A stretch of DNA of 64,000 nt. It comes from an uncultured Oceanisphaera sp. (GTDB lineage Bacteria > Pseudomonadota > Gammaproteobacteria > Enterobacterales > Aeromonadaceae). The first letter of the stretch is position 1, and each line of letters opens with the position of its first letter. Below, one piece after another: positions 17,295 to 26,184 of this stretch. The stretch spans positions 62,001-126,000 of the forward strand of contig NZ_CANLZU010000006.1 of NCBI RefSeq assembly GCF_947495715.1. The letters are read 5' to 3'. A program made the translations under genes and the position numbers. The notes beneath the pieces are model-generated. The model had not been told where the DNA came from, ran no database searches, and worked only from the letters and a program-made list of their open reading frames with translations.

Positions 17295-19268
17295 ATGAAT
17301 AACGCCATTCACTGGTTGTTTCAACAGCCTCGCTCGGTAAAGCGCATTATCAGCTTGTTGCTGGATACGCTGTTTATTTCACTGGCGTTTTGGGCGGCTT
17401 ACCTGCTGCGGCTGGACAGCTCCAGCCTGCTGGGCTCGTTCCGGCACTGGCTGGTGCTGGCAACCATGGTGCCGGTTACGCTGTTGTGTTTTGTGCGCTT
17501 TGGTCTTTACCGGGCGGTGCTGCGCTACCTGGGGCATCACGCTACTGTGGTGATGATGGGCGGGGTGGCGGTGTCGGCCGTTACCATGGTGCTGGCGGCT
17601 TATTACTTCAACGCCTTTTTGCCCCGCTCTGTGCCGGTTATTTATGCCTCTCTGGCATTGCTGCTGTGTGGCGGTGCCCGCACCACGGCCCGGGCGCTCT
17701 ATAACCAGAGCACCAAAAAGCAGAAAACCCCCGTCATTATTTACGGTGCCGGCGCTTCCGGCCGGCAGCTGAATACTTCGCTTAGCCATGGCAGCGAATA
17801 TCGCGCCGTGGCCTTTGTGGACGACAACCCCGGCCTGCAAAAGGCCCTGTTGCAGGGGTTAACGGTTTATTCCCCGGCCGAACTGCCCTGGCTGGTGGAG
17901 CGCTTTGGTGCTCACAAGCTGTTGTTGGCCATGCCAAGCATCAGCCGCCAGCGCCGCCGCGAAATTGTAGACAGCCTTGAATCCCTGCCAGTGGATATGC
18001 TCACCATTCCCGGCATGGCCGATCTGGTCAGTGGCAAGGCCAAGCTGAGTGAGCTGCACGAAGTGAATGTGGAAGACTTGCTCGGGCGGGACCCGGTGGA
18101 GCCTTTTCCCGAGTTGATTGGCGCCAACATTCGCAGCAAGGTGATAATGGTTACCGGCGCGGGTGGTTCCATTGGCTCCGAGCTGTGCCGGCAAATAGTG
18201 CAACAGGGCCCAGCCACCCTGGTGCTGTTTGAAATGTCGGAATATGCCCTGTATCAAATTGATCAGGAGCTGAACGGTATGTGCCGAGATGCTGGTTATG
18301 ATGTGCGCATTGTGCCCATTATGGCCTCGGTGCAGCGACAAAACCGGCTGGAGGCGGTAATGCAGGCCTTTGGCGTACACACCGTGTATCACGCTGCCGC
18401 CTGCAAGCATGTGCCGCTGGTGGAATACAACGTGGTGGAAGGGGTGCGCAACAATGTGTTCGGCACCTGGCGGGCGGCGGAAGCGGCCATTAACTGCGGG
18501 GTGGAAACCTTTGTGCTTATCTCCACCGACAAGGCCGTGCGCCCCACCAATGTCATGGGCACCAGCAAGCGTCTGGCCGAGCTGGTGTTGCAGGGGCTGG
18601 CGTTGCGCCAGAGTAACACCCGCTTTTGCATGGTGCGCTTTGGCAATGTGCTGGGATCTTCTGGCTCTGTGGTACCACTGTTTAAGCGGCAGATCCGCGC
18701 CGGCGGGCCTATTACCCTTACTCATGAAGACATTACCCGCTATTTCATGACCATTCCCGAGGCGGCCCAGCTGGTGATCCAGGCCGGCGCCATGGGCAGG
18801 GGCGGCGATGTGTTTGTGCTGGATATGGGCGAGCCGGTGCGCATTATCGAGCTGGCTCGCAAGATGATCCGGTTGATGGGGTTCGATGTAAAAGACGAGC
18901 TGCACCCGGATGGCGATATAGAAATACAGGTTACCGGCCTGCGCCCCGGCGAGAAACTGTATGAAGAGCTGCTGATCGGCGGTAATGAGCAGCCCACGAC
19001 GCACCCGCGTATTCGTACTGCCAACGAGGTACATTTACCTTGGGATGAAATGGCCATTTTGCTGAAAGATTTGGATGCTGCCTGCGAAGACTACAACCAG
19101 GCTCGAATTCGTCAGTTGCTGCTGAATGCGCCCACGGCGTTTAATCCGCAAGACGGTATTTGCGATTTGGTGTGGCAGGAGAGCCAGACGAGTTTTTCGG
19201 CTGCTTCTTCGGTACCGATAGCGGCTGAAGCCGATAACGTTAAACCGGTAGTGGCCTTGGTGCGGTAA
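17295..19268 (+). CDS. wbpM: UDP-GlcNAc 4,6-dehydratase (WbpM/CapD/PglF family)
   Basis: A 657-residue membrane-anchored nucleotide-sugar dehydratase. Four or five hydrophobic segments occupy residues 1-125 (for example LLDTLFISLAFWAAYLLRL). A first Rossmann-like CoA-binding domain follows (VIIYGAGASGRQLN), and the catalytic SDR domain begins at about residue 280 with VMVTGAGGSIGSELCRQI. The active site reads STDKAVRPTNVMGTSKR, with Met in place of the usual Tyr in YxxxK, as described for WbpM. It makes UDP-4-keto-6-deoxy-GlcNAc, the substrate of the WbpV-like reductase at 15245-16195. The gene starts 59 bases after the four-helix-bundle gene and ends the biosynthetic operon. Confidence 0.94.
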   Translation: MNNAIHWLFQQPRSVKRIISLLLDTLFISLAFWAAYLLRLDSSSLLGSFRHWLVLATMVPVTLLCFVRFGLYRAVLRYLGHHATVVMMGGVAVSAVTMVLAAYYFNAFLPRSVPVIYASLALLLCGGARTTARALYNQSTKKQKTPVIIYGAGASGRQLNTSLSHGSEYRAVAFVDDNPGLQKALLQGLTVYSPAELPWLVERFGAHKLLLAMPSISRQRRREIVDSLESLPVDMLTIPGMADLVSGKAKLSELHEVNVEDLLGRDPVEPFPELIGANIRSKVIMVTGAGGSIGSELCRQIVQQGPATLVLFEMSEYALYQIDQELNGMCRDAGYDVRIVPIMASVQRQNRLEAVMQAFGVHTVYHAAACKHVPLVEYNVVEGVRNNVFGTWRAAEAAINCGVETFVLISTDKAVRPTNVMGTSKRLAELVLQGLALRQSNTRFCMVRFGNVLGSSGSVVPLFKRQIRAGGPITLTHEDITRYFMTIPEAAQLVIQAGAMGRGGDVFVLDMGEPVRIIELARKMIRLMGFDVKDELHPDGDIEIQVTGLRPGEKLYEELLIGGNEQPTTHPRIRTANEVHLPWDEMAILLKDLDAACEDYNQARIRQLLLNAPTAFNPQDGICDLVWQESQTSFSAASSVPIAAEADNVKPVVALVR

Positions 19269-19342
19269 CCCCTCCCTAACCCTCCCCTTGCGTTGCACTC
19301 CGCTGTTATTCTGCTGGCGCGAGGTAAAGGGGAGGAGACTGG
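19269..19342 (+). repeat. CCCCTCCC/GGGGAGG intergenic repeat, copy 1
   Basis: A C-rich left arm (cccctccctaaccctcccc) and G-rich right arm (aaaggggagga) flank a spacer containing ttgcactccgctgtt. The same design occurs three more times at 38.55-38.83 kb, once inverted. It follows the wbpM stop directly. Confidence 0.7.
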
Positions 19343-19399
19343 TATGGTGCCGGGTGTAAGCATGGTGCGGAGCTGTAATTTAGTTCACTCATATACCTG

Positions 19400-19435
19400 A
19401 TGCCCGTTGTTGTGAACCAGCTGCGGGCATTTTTG
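19400..19435 (+). terminator. Rho-independent terminator after wbpM
   Basis: Arms atgcccg (19400-19406) and cgggcat (19424-19430) followed by TTTTTG. It probably ends the O-antigen operon. Confidence 0.65.
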
Positions 19436-19477
19436 TATTTGGCGGGCCAGGGTTCTAAAAACGTGAGGTGACATTTT

Positions 19478-19546
19478 GTAGGGTCGAATTTATTCGACCG
19501 ATAGTGCGGTATGCCGCTACAGTTGGTCCAATAAATTGGACCCTAC
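19478..19546. repeat. GTAGGGTC palindromic element, copy 1
   Basis: Two perfect palindromes, ggtcgaatttattcgacc (19482-19499) and ggtccaataaattggacc (19525-19542), lie in an outer inverted pair GTAGGGTC...GACCCTAC. Related elements occur at 20971-21032, 22745-22767 and 37822-37842. Confidence 0.75.
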
Positions 19547-19584
19547 TGGTGCGTGGAACAAGTTCAGGGTAAAGGAGTGATTTG

Positions 19585-20961
19585 ATGAGCGAGCAAGGGA
19601 TTGAGCTGTTGCATCACGGAGCGGTAAATAGTGTCACCGGCTCTTGCCACGAGCTGCGGGTGAATGGTGCCGGTATTCTTATCGACTGCGGTCTTTTTCA
19701 GGGCACCGAACGGCGGGATGATTTGGCCATCGACTTTGATATTGACCATATAAAGGCGCTGGTGGTTACTCATGTGCATATCGATCACGTAGGCCGCTTG
19801 CCCTATTTGCTGGGGGCGGGGTTCAAGGGGCCCATATATTGCTCGCAGCCTTCGGCGCTGCTGCTGCCGGCCATGCTGGAAGATGCGCTTAAAATCGGTT
19901 TTACCCGTAATGAGCAGCTTGTTAACCGGGTGCTCAAGCTGCTGGCTTCAAAGCTGCGGCCTTTGCCCTACGACCAGTGGCAGCAAGTGGAAGGCAGTAA
20001 CATTGCTATTCGGCTGCAGCGGGCCGGGCATATTCTGGGCTCGGCCTATGTGGAGTGCGAGGTGGCTGGGCAGCAGGTGGTGTTCAGCGGCGACTTGGGC
20101 GCGCCTCATTCGCCGCTGCTGGTGCCACCGGCACCGCCACAAGCCTGCGATGTTCTGGTACTGGAAAGCACCTATGGTGATAAAAACCACGAAAGCCGGA
20201 TTGATCGCCGCCTGCGACTGAAGGCGGCGGTGGAGCACGCTTTAGAAGACGGCGGCACCTTGCTTATTCCTGCCTTTAGCCTGGGGCGCACGCAAGACCT
20301 GCTTTATGAGCTGGAAAGCCTGATTGCCGAATTCGGTGGCGAGCAGGCGGCGCCGGGGCTGCCCTGGAACGAGCTGGAGGTGGTGGTAGACTCGCCCCTG
20401 GCGGCCAATTTTACCCAGCTTTACCGCGAGCTTAAGCCGTTCTGGAATGAAGAGGCCCGGGAGCGGGTAAGCGAGGGGCGGCATCCGCTGTCGTTTGAGC
20501 AGTTAACCGTGGTGAATTCCCATAACGATCATCTTAATGCCGTGGGTTACCTGGCCCGCTCCCACAGGCCCTGCGTTGTGCTGGCGGGCTCCGGCATGTG
20601 CGCCGGCGGCCGGGTGGTGAATTATCTGAAAGCGTTGCTTAATGATCCGCGCAACGATGTGCTGTTTGTGGGTTACCAGGCCGAGGGCACGCCGGGGCGG
20701 GACATTCTGGAATACGGGCCGAAAGAAGGCTGGGTGGAGCTTGACGGCGAACGTTTCACCATTCGCGCGCAAGTGCACCAGGTGAGTGGTTATTCGGCCC
20801 ACGCCGGCCAGCAGGATTTGATAAACTTCGCCACCGGTATTGTGCCAGCGCCGAAACAGATAAGGTTGATCCATGGTGAGGCCGGTGCCAAGGCGGCGTT
20901 GCAGGCCAGGTTGAGTGAATTGCTGCCGGGGACGGAGGTGGTGATAGCGAGTGAGAGGTGA
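19585..20961 (+). CDS. beta-CASP metallo-beta-lactamase-fold RNase-like protein
   Basis: A 458-residue MBL-fold protein with the beta-CASP and RNA-specificity (RMMBL) domains. THVHIDHVGRLPYLLG is the HxHxDH metal motif near residue 60, FSGDLG supplies the later Asp, LESTYGDKNHESR leads into the beta-CASP domain, and VLAGSGMCAGGRVVNYL plus QVSGYSAHAGQQDL are the RMMBL motifs. Such proteins (YSH1/CPSF73-like) cut or trim RNA; the cellular target of bacterial members of this branch is generally unknown. ATG 19585 follows AAAGGAGTG. It stands alone between wbpM and pgi, each gap filled with palindromes, so a separate transcription unit is likely. Confidence 0.87.
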   Translation: MSEQGIELLHHGAVNSVTGSCHELRVNGAGILIDCGLFQGTERRDDLAIDFDIDHIKALVVTHVHIDHVGRLPYLLGAGFKGPIYCSQPSALLLPAMLEDALKIGFTRNEQLVNRVLKLLASKLRPLPYDQWQQVEGSNIAIRLQRAGHILGSAYVECEVAGQQVVFSGDLGAPHSPLLVPPAPPQACDVLVLESTYGDKNHESRIDRRLRLKAAVEHALEDGGTLLIPAFSLGRTQDLLYELESLIAEFGGEQAAPGLPWNELEVVVDSPLAANFTQLYRELKPFWNEEARERVSEGRHPLSFEQLTVVNSHNDHLNAVGYLARSHRPCVVLAGSGMCAGGRVVNYLKALLNDPRNDVLFVGYQAEGTPGRDILEYGPKEGWVELDGERFTIRAQVHQVSGYSAHAGQQDLINFATGIVPAPKQIRLIHGEAGAKAALQARLSELLPGTEVVIASER

Positions 20962-21045
20962 GGCTTGGCGTAAGGTCCAATTTATTGGACCAACCTAATT
21001 GCCACATTGCTGGTCGAATGAGTTCGACCCTACGCCAAGCCTCAC
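20958..21045. repeat. long hairpin with GGTCC/GGTCG palindromes, copy 2
   Basis: Outer arms gtgaggcttggcgtaaggtc (20958-20977) and gaccctacgccaagcctcac (21026-21045) pair with one mismatch. Inside are ggtccaatttattggacc and ggtcgaatgagttcgacc. The right arm runs into degenerate CCTCACG/CCTCACT heptamers up to 21060. It may also terminate transcription of the MBL gene. Confidence 0.75.
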
Positions 21046-21092
21046 GCCTCACTCCTCACAATGAAAATTTAATAATAAATAACGGGATTGGG

Positions 21093-22736
21093 ATGACGTC
21101 TTTAATTCGGCAGCCACGGTTTATGGCGCTACAGGAGCTTAAACAGCAGGAGCAGGCGATAAGCCTGGCGCAGCGCTTTGACGAGGATCCTGCACGGTTT
21201 TCGCGTTTTTGTTTCGCCTTTGGCGAACACATGAGGGTGGACTTGTCTCGCCAGCACTGGTCGAGCGAGGTGCAGGCTCTGTTGTGCGAGCTGGCGCGAG
21301 ACATGAAGCTGGAGTCGGCCATAGCGGCTTTGTTTGGCGACAACCTGTTCAACCATACCGAAGGGCGGGCGGCACTGCACACGGCGTTGCGTATGCCAGA
21401 GGGTGCCAGTGCGATTCTGGACGGAGAGAACGTGGTGCCCCAGGTGCATGCGGAGCAGGCCCGGTTACGGGCTTTTTGCGAGCGGGTGCATACGGGCGAG
21501 TGGCGCGGCTTTGGTGACCAGCCCATTACGGATGTGGTAAACATTGGCATTGGCGGCTCCGATCTTGGCCCTGCTATGGTCACGGAGGCGCTGGCGCCTT
21601 ATCAGGGTTTGGCCCTTCGCGCGCACTTTGTATCGAATATGGACGGCGCCCAGCTGGGTAGTGTGCTGGCTGATCTTGACCCGACCACTACCTTGTTTGT
21701 GATCTCATCCAAAACCTTTACCACCGACGAAACCATGACCAATGCGCGCGCTGCACGGGCTTGGCTGCTGTCGGCCTGTGGCTGTGAGGCGCACATTGCC
21801 CGGCATTTTGTGGCGGTATCCACCAACACCGAGGCGGTTACGGCTTTTGGTATTGATGAAGCGAACATGTTCCGTTTCTGGGACTGGGTGGGTGGCCGCT
21901 TTTCATTGTGGTCCGCCATTGGCCTTCCTATTGCACTGGCGGTGGGGTTTGAGCGTTTTCAGCAATTGTTGGCAGGCGCTCACGCCATGGATGAACACCT
22001 GCGCACCACGCCGTTTGAACACAACATTCCGGTGCAGCTGGCACTGCTCAGCATCTGGAACATCAATGTGCTGGGGCTGCAGAGCGAAGGGGTATTCCCT
22101 TACAGCCAGCAGTTAAAGCGTTTTCCTGCCTTTTTGCAGCAGCTGAACATGGAGTCGAACGGCAAGGGCGTAACCAACGCCGGCTCGCCGGTTGATCATG
22201 CCTCAGGCCCGGTAGTGTGGGGCGAGGTGGGCACCAATGGCCAGCATGCGTTTTTTCAGTTGCTGCACCAGGGCAGTGTAGTGGTGCCGGCAGAGTTTAT
22301 TGGCTTTGCCCGCTCTGCCTACCCGTACCCCGAGCACCAGCGCAAGCTGCTGGCCAATATGCTGGCCCAGGCTCAGGCCATGGCCTTTGGCAAGTCTCGT
22401 GAGCAGGTAGAAGCTGAATTGGCTGTGGAAGGGCACAGCGCCGAGGCTATTGCTCACTTGGCGCCGTACAAGGTAATGCCCGGCAACCGCCCCAGCACGG
22501 TGATTTTGTGCGACGAGCTGACCCCCTATAATCTGGGCGCATTAATTGCCATGTATGAGCACAAAACCTTTGTGCAGGGCGTGCTCTGGAACATTAACAG
22601 CTTCGATCAGTGGGGCGTGGAGCTGGGCAAAAAACTGGCCGCCCGTTTGATAACCGACTTGTCCTCTGATGAGGTAACGACCACGCATGATGGTGCTACC
22701 AATGGGCTGTTGGCACAGATTAAAGCGTGGCGGTAA
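21093..22736 (+). CDS. pgi: glucose-6-phosphate isomerase
   Basis: A 547-residue cytosolic glycolytic enzyme, close to the 549 residues of Escherichia coli Pgi. It interconverts glucose 6-phosphate and fructose 6-phosphate. The signatures NIGIGGSDLGPAM, VISSKTFTTDETMTN, MESNGKG and the C-terminal LWNINSFDQWGVELGKKLA are all present. ATG 21093 (start of MTSLIRQPRFMAL) fits the family N-terminus; the frame stays open upstream into repeat DNA, which I do not count. Pgi feeds fructose 6-phosphate to UDP-GlcNAc synthesis, and it is often found at the edge of surface-polysaccharide loci. Confidence 0.96.
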   Translation: MTSLIRQPRFMALQELKQQEQAISLAQRFDEDPARFSRFCFAFGEHMRVDLSRQHWSSEVQALLCELARDMKLESAIAALFGDNLFNHTEGRAALHTALRMPEGASAILDGENVVPQVHAEQARLRAFCERVHTGEWRGFGDQPITDVVNIGIGGSDLGPAMVTEALAPYQGLALRAHFVSNMDGAQLGSVLADLDPTTTLFVISSKTFTTDETMTNARAARAWLLSACGCEAHIARHFVAVSTNTEAVTAFGIDEANMFRFWDWVGGRFSLWSAIGLPIALAVGFERFQQLLAGAHAMDEHLRTTPFEHNIPVQLALLSIWNINVLGLQSEGVFPYSQQLKRFPAFLQQLNMESNGKGVTNAGSPVDHASGPVVWGEVGTNGQHAFFQLLHQGSVVVPAEFIGFARSAYPYPEHQRKLLANMLAQAQAMAFGKSREQVEAELAVEGHSAEAIAHLAPYKVMPGNRPSTVILCDELTPYNLGALIAMYEHKTFVQGVLWNINSFDQWGVELGKKLAARLITDLSSDEVTTTHDGATNGLLAQIKAWR

Positions 22737-22770
22737 GGGCACTATGGTCGAAAGGATGCGACCCTATAAT

Positions 22771-22821
22771 ACACCTCACACCTCACACCTCACACCTCAC
22801 ACCTCACACCTCACACCTCAC
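22771..22821. repeat. ACACCTC heptamer tandem array (7.3 units)
   Basis: A near-perfect tandem array of the seven-base unit ACACCTC, directly after a decayed ggtcg...cgacc palindrome (22745-22767). The last codons and stop of waaL on the minus strand lie inside it, so changes in copy number would change that protein's C-terminus. Confidence 0.9.
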
Positions 22822-24039
22822 ATTGTTTTTACGTGCTGTTAGCAATATTACTCCCATCAGCATGCTGTAGAAGTAAATGATGTGGGTGTGATGAAAGGGT
22901 ACGTCGGTGAGGCCGGCAATCAACACTATGGCGGTGCTGGCCAGGGCCCAGTTTCTTAAGCCGCCGTGCCCTTGTTTATGTAACAGCCAGGCTGGCAGTA
23001 GCATCCAAGCCAGCAGAGCAAGTAGACCAAGGGCACCGGTGCGCACCAGGGTGTCGATATACTGGTTATGGAAATGAGCATTTGCCTGATATGCCGCAGA
23101 CGGAGTGATAAGGCCGGCGTTTTTGTCCTGTCCTATTTTATGAAGGTAACCGGCAGTACCGGTGCCCAGCAGTGGAGACTGTGTGATGTAGCTCCAGCCT
23201 CGTTGCCATAACTGCAGTCGAATGCCGATGGAGGTATTCATATTATTGTTGGCGATGTTGGTAAATTCGGCACTGGTTTGCTGGTATCGTCTTTCCAGCT
23301 TGTCCCCCAATGCGTAAATACTTCCGCTGGCCAGTAAACTGCTGGCTATCAGGGTGGCGAGTAATGTCTTTGGTGTGGCCCTGCGGGCCAAGGGCAGGGC
23401 CAGCATCAGCAAGGTAACAAGTACCGCCAGCCAGGCGCCACGAGTACCGCTGAAAACAATGGCGGTGGTGGCACCTGCAACACCTGCAATATATAGGGTG
23501 CTAAGGCGTTTACCGTTATTAAGGGTGAACAAGAAAAACAGGCAACTAATCAGCAATACAGAAGCAAATGTTGCATAGGGAATAGGGTTGGATGCCAAGG
23601 CTCCGGCTCTACCTATGTTCAATACCATTACTTCATATGCCGATCCCGCGCCGGTTAACATGGCGCCCAGAGCTACAATAGCTGTTATGTGGCTCATAGC
23701 GATGTTACGCCAGGGCAGCACAGTTAAGTAAAGCTGAACCAACAGCAGGGTTCGGGCAAAACTGAACTCTTCTCCGCCCAGCAGATGCTGCAGGCTGAAC
23801 AATACAAACAAGGCGATATTGGCCAGGCTGAACACTTTGAAGCCGGGGATGGCGACGTTTTTACGCCACTCGCCTTTGAAGCGAAACAGACAATATATTG
23901 CAACTAGAGGTATAAGCCGGCTGAGTACCGACTTACCATCTGGCACATTGAACAATCCGAACATCGTCCAGATTAAGGGGCTCAGCAAAAAGAGAGTTTC
24001 CAGCCAGGTAAACAATGTGCTTTTGTTAAAATTAAACAT
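22804..24039 (-). CDS. waaL: O-antigen ligase (WaaL family)
   Basis: A 411-residue inner-membrane protein with 10-12 hydrophobic segments and a large periplasmic loop around residues 235-330 that contains RLQLWQRGWSYITQSPLLGTG and AHFHNQYIDTLVRTGALG, the Wzy_C/WaaL signature region. It ligates undecaprenyl-diphosphate-linked O-polysaccharide to lipid A-core in the periplasm. ATG at 24037-24039. The end is odd: the last four residues (RCEV) and the TGA come from the ACACCTC heptamer array. It is convergent with pgi and lies four bases downstream of the GT25 gene, with which it is probably co-transcribed. Confidence 0.87.
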   Translation of the reverse strand: MFNFNKSTLFTWLETLFLLSPLIWTMFGLFNVPDGKSVLSRLIPLVAIYCLFRFKGEWRKNVAIPGFKVFSLANIALFVLFSLQHLLGGEEFSFARTLLLVQLYLTVLPWRNIAMSHITAIVALGAMLTGAGSAYEVMVLNIGRAGALASNPIPYATFASVLLISCLFFLFTLNNGKRLSTLYIAGVAGATTAIVFSGTRGAWLAVLVTLLMLALPLARRATPKTLLATLIASSLLASGSIYALGDKLERRYQQTSAEFTNIANNNMNTSIGIRLQLWQRGWSYITQSPLLGTGTAGYLHKIGQDKNAGLITPSAAYQANAHFHNQYIDTLVRTGALGLLALLAWMLLPAWLLHKQGHGGLRNWALASTAIVLIAGLTDVPFHHTHIIYFYSMLMGVILLTARKNNVRCEV

Positions 24040-24043
24040 GCAA

Positions 24044-24793
24044 TCAGCCCGTGCGGTTAAGGTTTTTTTTGAATTTTTTATTGTGTAAGTAAAGCCTTAG
24101 CTTTCGATAGGCGGAATAAAATTCTCGACTGGGTTTACGATAAAACGGTACTTTATCCTCGTCATAAAACTGGATAGTTGTTTCGAACGGACGGGTATCT
24201 TCGGCAAAATCCGGATGCAGGTGGTAGGACTCCATGCCGTGAAAATAAGGGGCACCCAAGTAGTTGTCTACCGGTAGCGACCAGCTCTTTGAGCCATTCA
24301 GCAGTTTTTTTGCCGCCCAAGGTGCAAGGGCATAGGCGCGTAGACCACCGAAGTTGTCACTCATCCAGCTGATGCGGTAATGATCGGCTTCCTCCATGGG
24401 GATGGTTTCGCCTCTGATCACGGTTTCTAGCCGTAAGCAACCATACTGTTCAATTTTTTCGGCCACCCTCTTCAGAGTTTGTTCTGCGTTGGGGCAGATT
24501 TTTGCGTCATCTTCCACCACCACCAGCGGCTGATTCATGTCTACACATTTTTGCCACAGCGAGTAATGACTGGCGTAACAACCTATTTCACCATTGGTGG
24601 GCATTTTGCCGCTGGTCAGCCACAAGCGTTTGGCGTAATTGTAACGCTTCAGCAGCGGGTTGCTTTTGTCACTGCCATCCACTGCATCGAAAAAAGAAAA
24701 GTCGATACCCTGCTGCTGTAACTGGGTAGCAATGTAGTCTCTGCGATCCTGGCTTCTTTTCAGGCTGATAACAAAAACGGGCATGACTGGCAT
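24044..24793 (-). CDS. family 25 glycosyltransferase (LPS core type)
   Basis: A GT25 protein of about 249 residues. PVFVISLKRSQDRRDYIATQ is the N-terminal signature; FFDAVDGSDK, the conserved NGEIGCYASHYSLWQKCVD and LVVVEDDAKI (the acidic metal-binding motif) follow. Family members add galactose or related sugars to LPS core or lipooligosaccharide. I use ATG 24793, preceded by GCAGGTTT on the minus strand; the frame extends to 24889 but the added residues do not fit the family, and ATG 24784 is an alternative. It lies just upstream of waaL, so core completion and O-antigen ligation are encoded together. Confidence 0.85.
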   Translation of the reverse strand: MPVMPVFVISLKRSQDRRDYIATQLQQQGIDFSFFDAVDGSDKSNPLLKRYNYAKRLWLTSGKMPTNGEIGCYASHYSLWQKCVDMNQPLVVVEDDAKICPNAEQTLKRVAEKIEQYGCLRLETVIRGETIPMEEADHYRISWMSDNFGGLRAYALAPWAAKKLLNGSKSWSLPVDNYLGAPYFHGMESYHLHPDFAEDTRPFETTIQFYDEDKVPFYRKPSREFYSAYRKLRLYLHNKKFKKNLNRTG

Positions 24794-24934
24794 AGGGTAA
24801 ACCTGCAATACAAAAAATTGCGCGGATAATACCATGATTTGAGTGAAAACCTTAACGGAGGTATGGGTGATTTTCAGACGGGCTGGCAAGGTAAAATCTG
24901 GCGGTCTTTAACGATCGCTATACGGTCAGAATAT

Positions 24935-24960
24935 AAAAAAACCCGCCGAAGCGGGTTTTT
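24935..24960 (-). terminator. Rho-independent terminator after arcA
   Basis: Stem acccgc/gcgggt with cgaa loop (24941-24956), flanked by A-runs on the left and T-runs on the right, so it works on the minus strand after arcA and may also block plus-strand transcripts. Confidence 0.85.
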
Positions 24961-24963
24961 ATA

Positions 24964-25680
24964 TCAGCCTTCCAGGTCGCCGCAGAAGCGGTAGCCTTCG
25001 CCGTGGATGGTGGCGATGATTTCCGGGGTGTCGGGAATGGACTCGAAGTGCTTGCGAATGCGACGAATGGTTACGTCCACGGTGCGATCGTGGGGCTTGA
25101 GCTCGCGGCCGGTCATTTTTTTCAACAGCTCGGCGCGGCTCTGGATCTGACCCGGGTTTTCGCAGAAGTGCACCATGGCGCGGAATTCGCTGCGCGGCAG
25201 CTTGAACATTTCACCGTTGGGGCTGACCAGGGCGCGGCTGTTGATGTCCAGGGTCCAGCCGTTGAAGCGGTAGGCTTCTACCTGCTTTTCTTCTTCCTGT
25301 GCTTCCGGAGTCTGCATGGTACGGCTCAGCAGATTGCGGGCTCGAATGGTCAGTTCGCGCGGGTTGAACGGCTTGGTGATGTAGTCGTCGGCGCCGATTT
25401 CCAGGCCCAGGATCTTGTCGACTTCGTTGTCGCGGCCGGTCAGAAACATCAACGCCAGGTTGTGTTGTTCACGCAGTTCGCGCGCCAGCAGCAGGCCGTT
25501 TTTGCCGGGCAGGTTGATGTCCATGATCACCAGATTGATCTTGTTACCTGACAGCGCCTTGTGCATTTCTTCGCCGTCGGTGGCTTCCAGTACGGCGTAG
25601 CCTTCGGCCTCGAAAATGCCTTTCAGGGTATTGCGGGTAACCAATTCGTCTTCGACGATCAGAATGTGAGGAGTCTGCAT
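24964..25680 (-). CDS. arcA: aerobic respiration control response regulator ArcA
   Basis: A 238-residue OmpR-type response regulator. The receiver domain has the acidic pocket IVEDE, the phospho-acceptor Asp54 in [12 protein letters not shown] and the lysine in [11 protein letters not shown]. The winged-helix domain ends in [15 protein letters not shown] and [14 protein letters not shown]. Sequence and length match ArcA of Enterobacterales and Aeromonadales rather than other OmpR-type proteins. Phosphorylated by ArcB, it represses aerobic respiration genes under low oxygen. That fits a genome with an FNR-boxed nirK operon. It is monocistronic, with a clear terminator. Confidence 0.97.
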   Translation of the reverse strand: MQTPHILIVEDELVTRNTLKGIFEAEGYAVLEATDGEEMHKALSGNKINLVIMDINLPGKNGLLLARELREQHNLALMFLTGRDNEVDKILGLEIGADDYITKPFNPRELTIRARNLLSRTMQTPEAQEEEKQVEAYRFNGWTLDINSRALVSPNGEMFKLPRSEFRAMVHFCENPGQIQSRAELLKKMTGRELKPHDRTVDVTIRRIRKHFESIPDTPEIIATIHGEGYRFCGDLEG

Positions 25681-26184
25681 GAGCCTACCTGTTTTTTAGA
25701 TGTAAATAGAATTCAGTTTCAACAGTTACCGGCGTTGGAAGGGAGGTGTCGCTTGTTCACGCTACCGCATCATTTCCTTGCCTTGCGCTACCGTCTTAGG
25801 GAGGTAAGACAAAGGCCCGGTGGCCCTGTTTCTTTGAGCCGTTTTTATTTGCATCCCATGCAGTTACTGCTTCACGCCCAAAAAATAGACAGACGGGACG
25901 AACAGAGGTCCATTACCTAACGTTGCCTTATTTTAACAGTTAACAGGGGCATAACAACAGCTTGCAGTCGATAATGTTAAATAGTTTTAGGGGGCTGTCT
26001 GATCCAGGTCAAGCAAAGTTTTAACAAATACCGCCAAATGTTATAAAGAAGGCTGATAACGCGACTGTCTTTCGGCTGGCGCGAGGGTGAGCTAGTCTGA
26101 GGCAAAGTCCCGGCTTTGCACTTGTCTAGGATGTGGGGCAAAACGGGAGCGAATGGGCGATATTACAACGTTAAGGAGCGCAAG
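25681..26184. other. 504-bp intergenic region between arcA and rraA
   Basis: Divergent promoter region for arcA (minus) and rraA (plus). I saw no convincing ORF, RNA gene or repeat. The length suggests a long arcA leader with several promoters, as is known for arcA in enteric bacteria, but I could not assign individual elements. Confidence 0.5.

Noticed and set aside
17391-19034. Long minus-strand open frames opposite wbpM, and similar ones opposite tviB, thrA, talB and the TRAP genes
   Set aside because: They are antisense shadows of strongly coding GC-rich genes, with histidine- and glutamine-rich low-complexity products and no start signals.
22771-22821. Heptamer array as a CRISPR
   Set aside because: Units are seven bases with no spacers and no cas genes are in the window.
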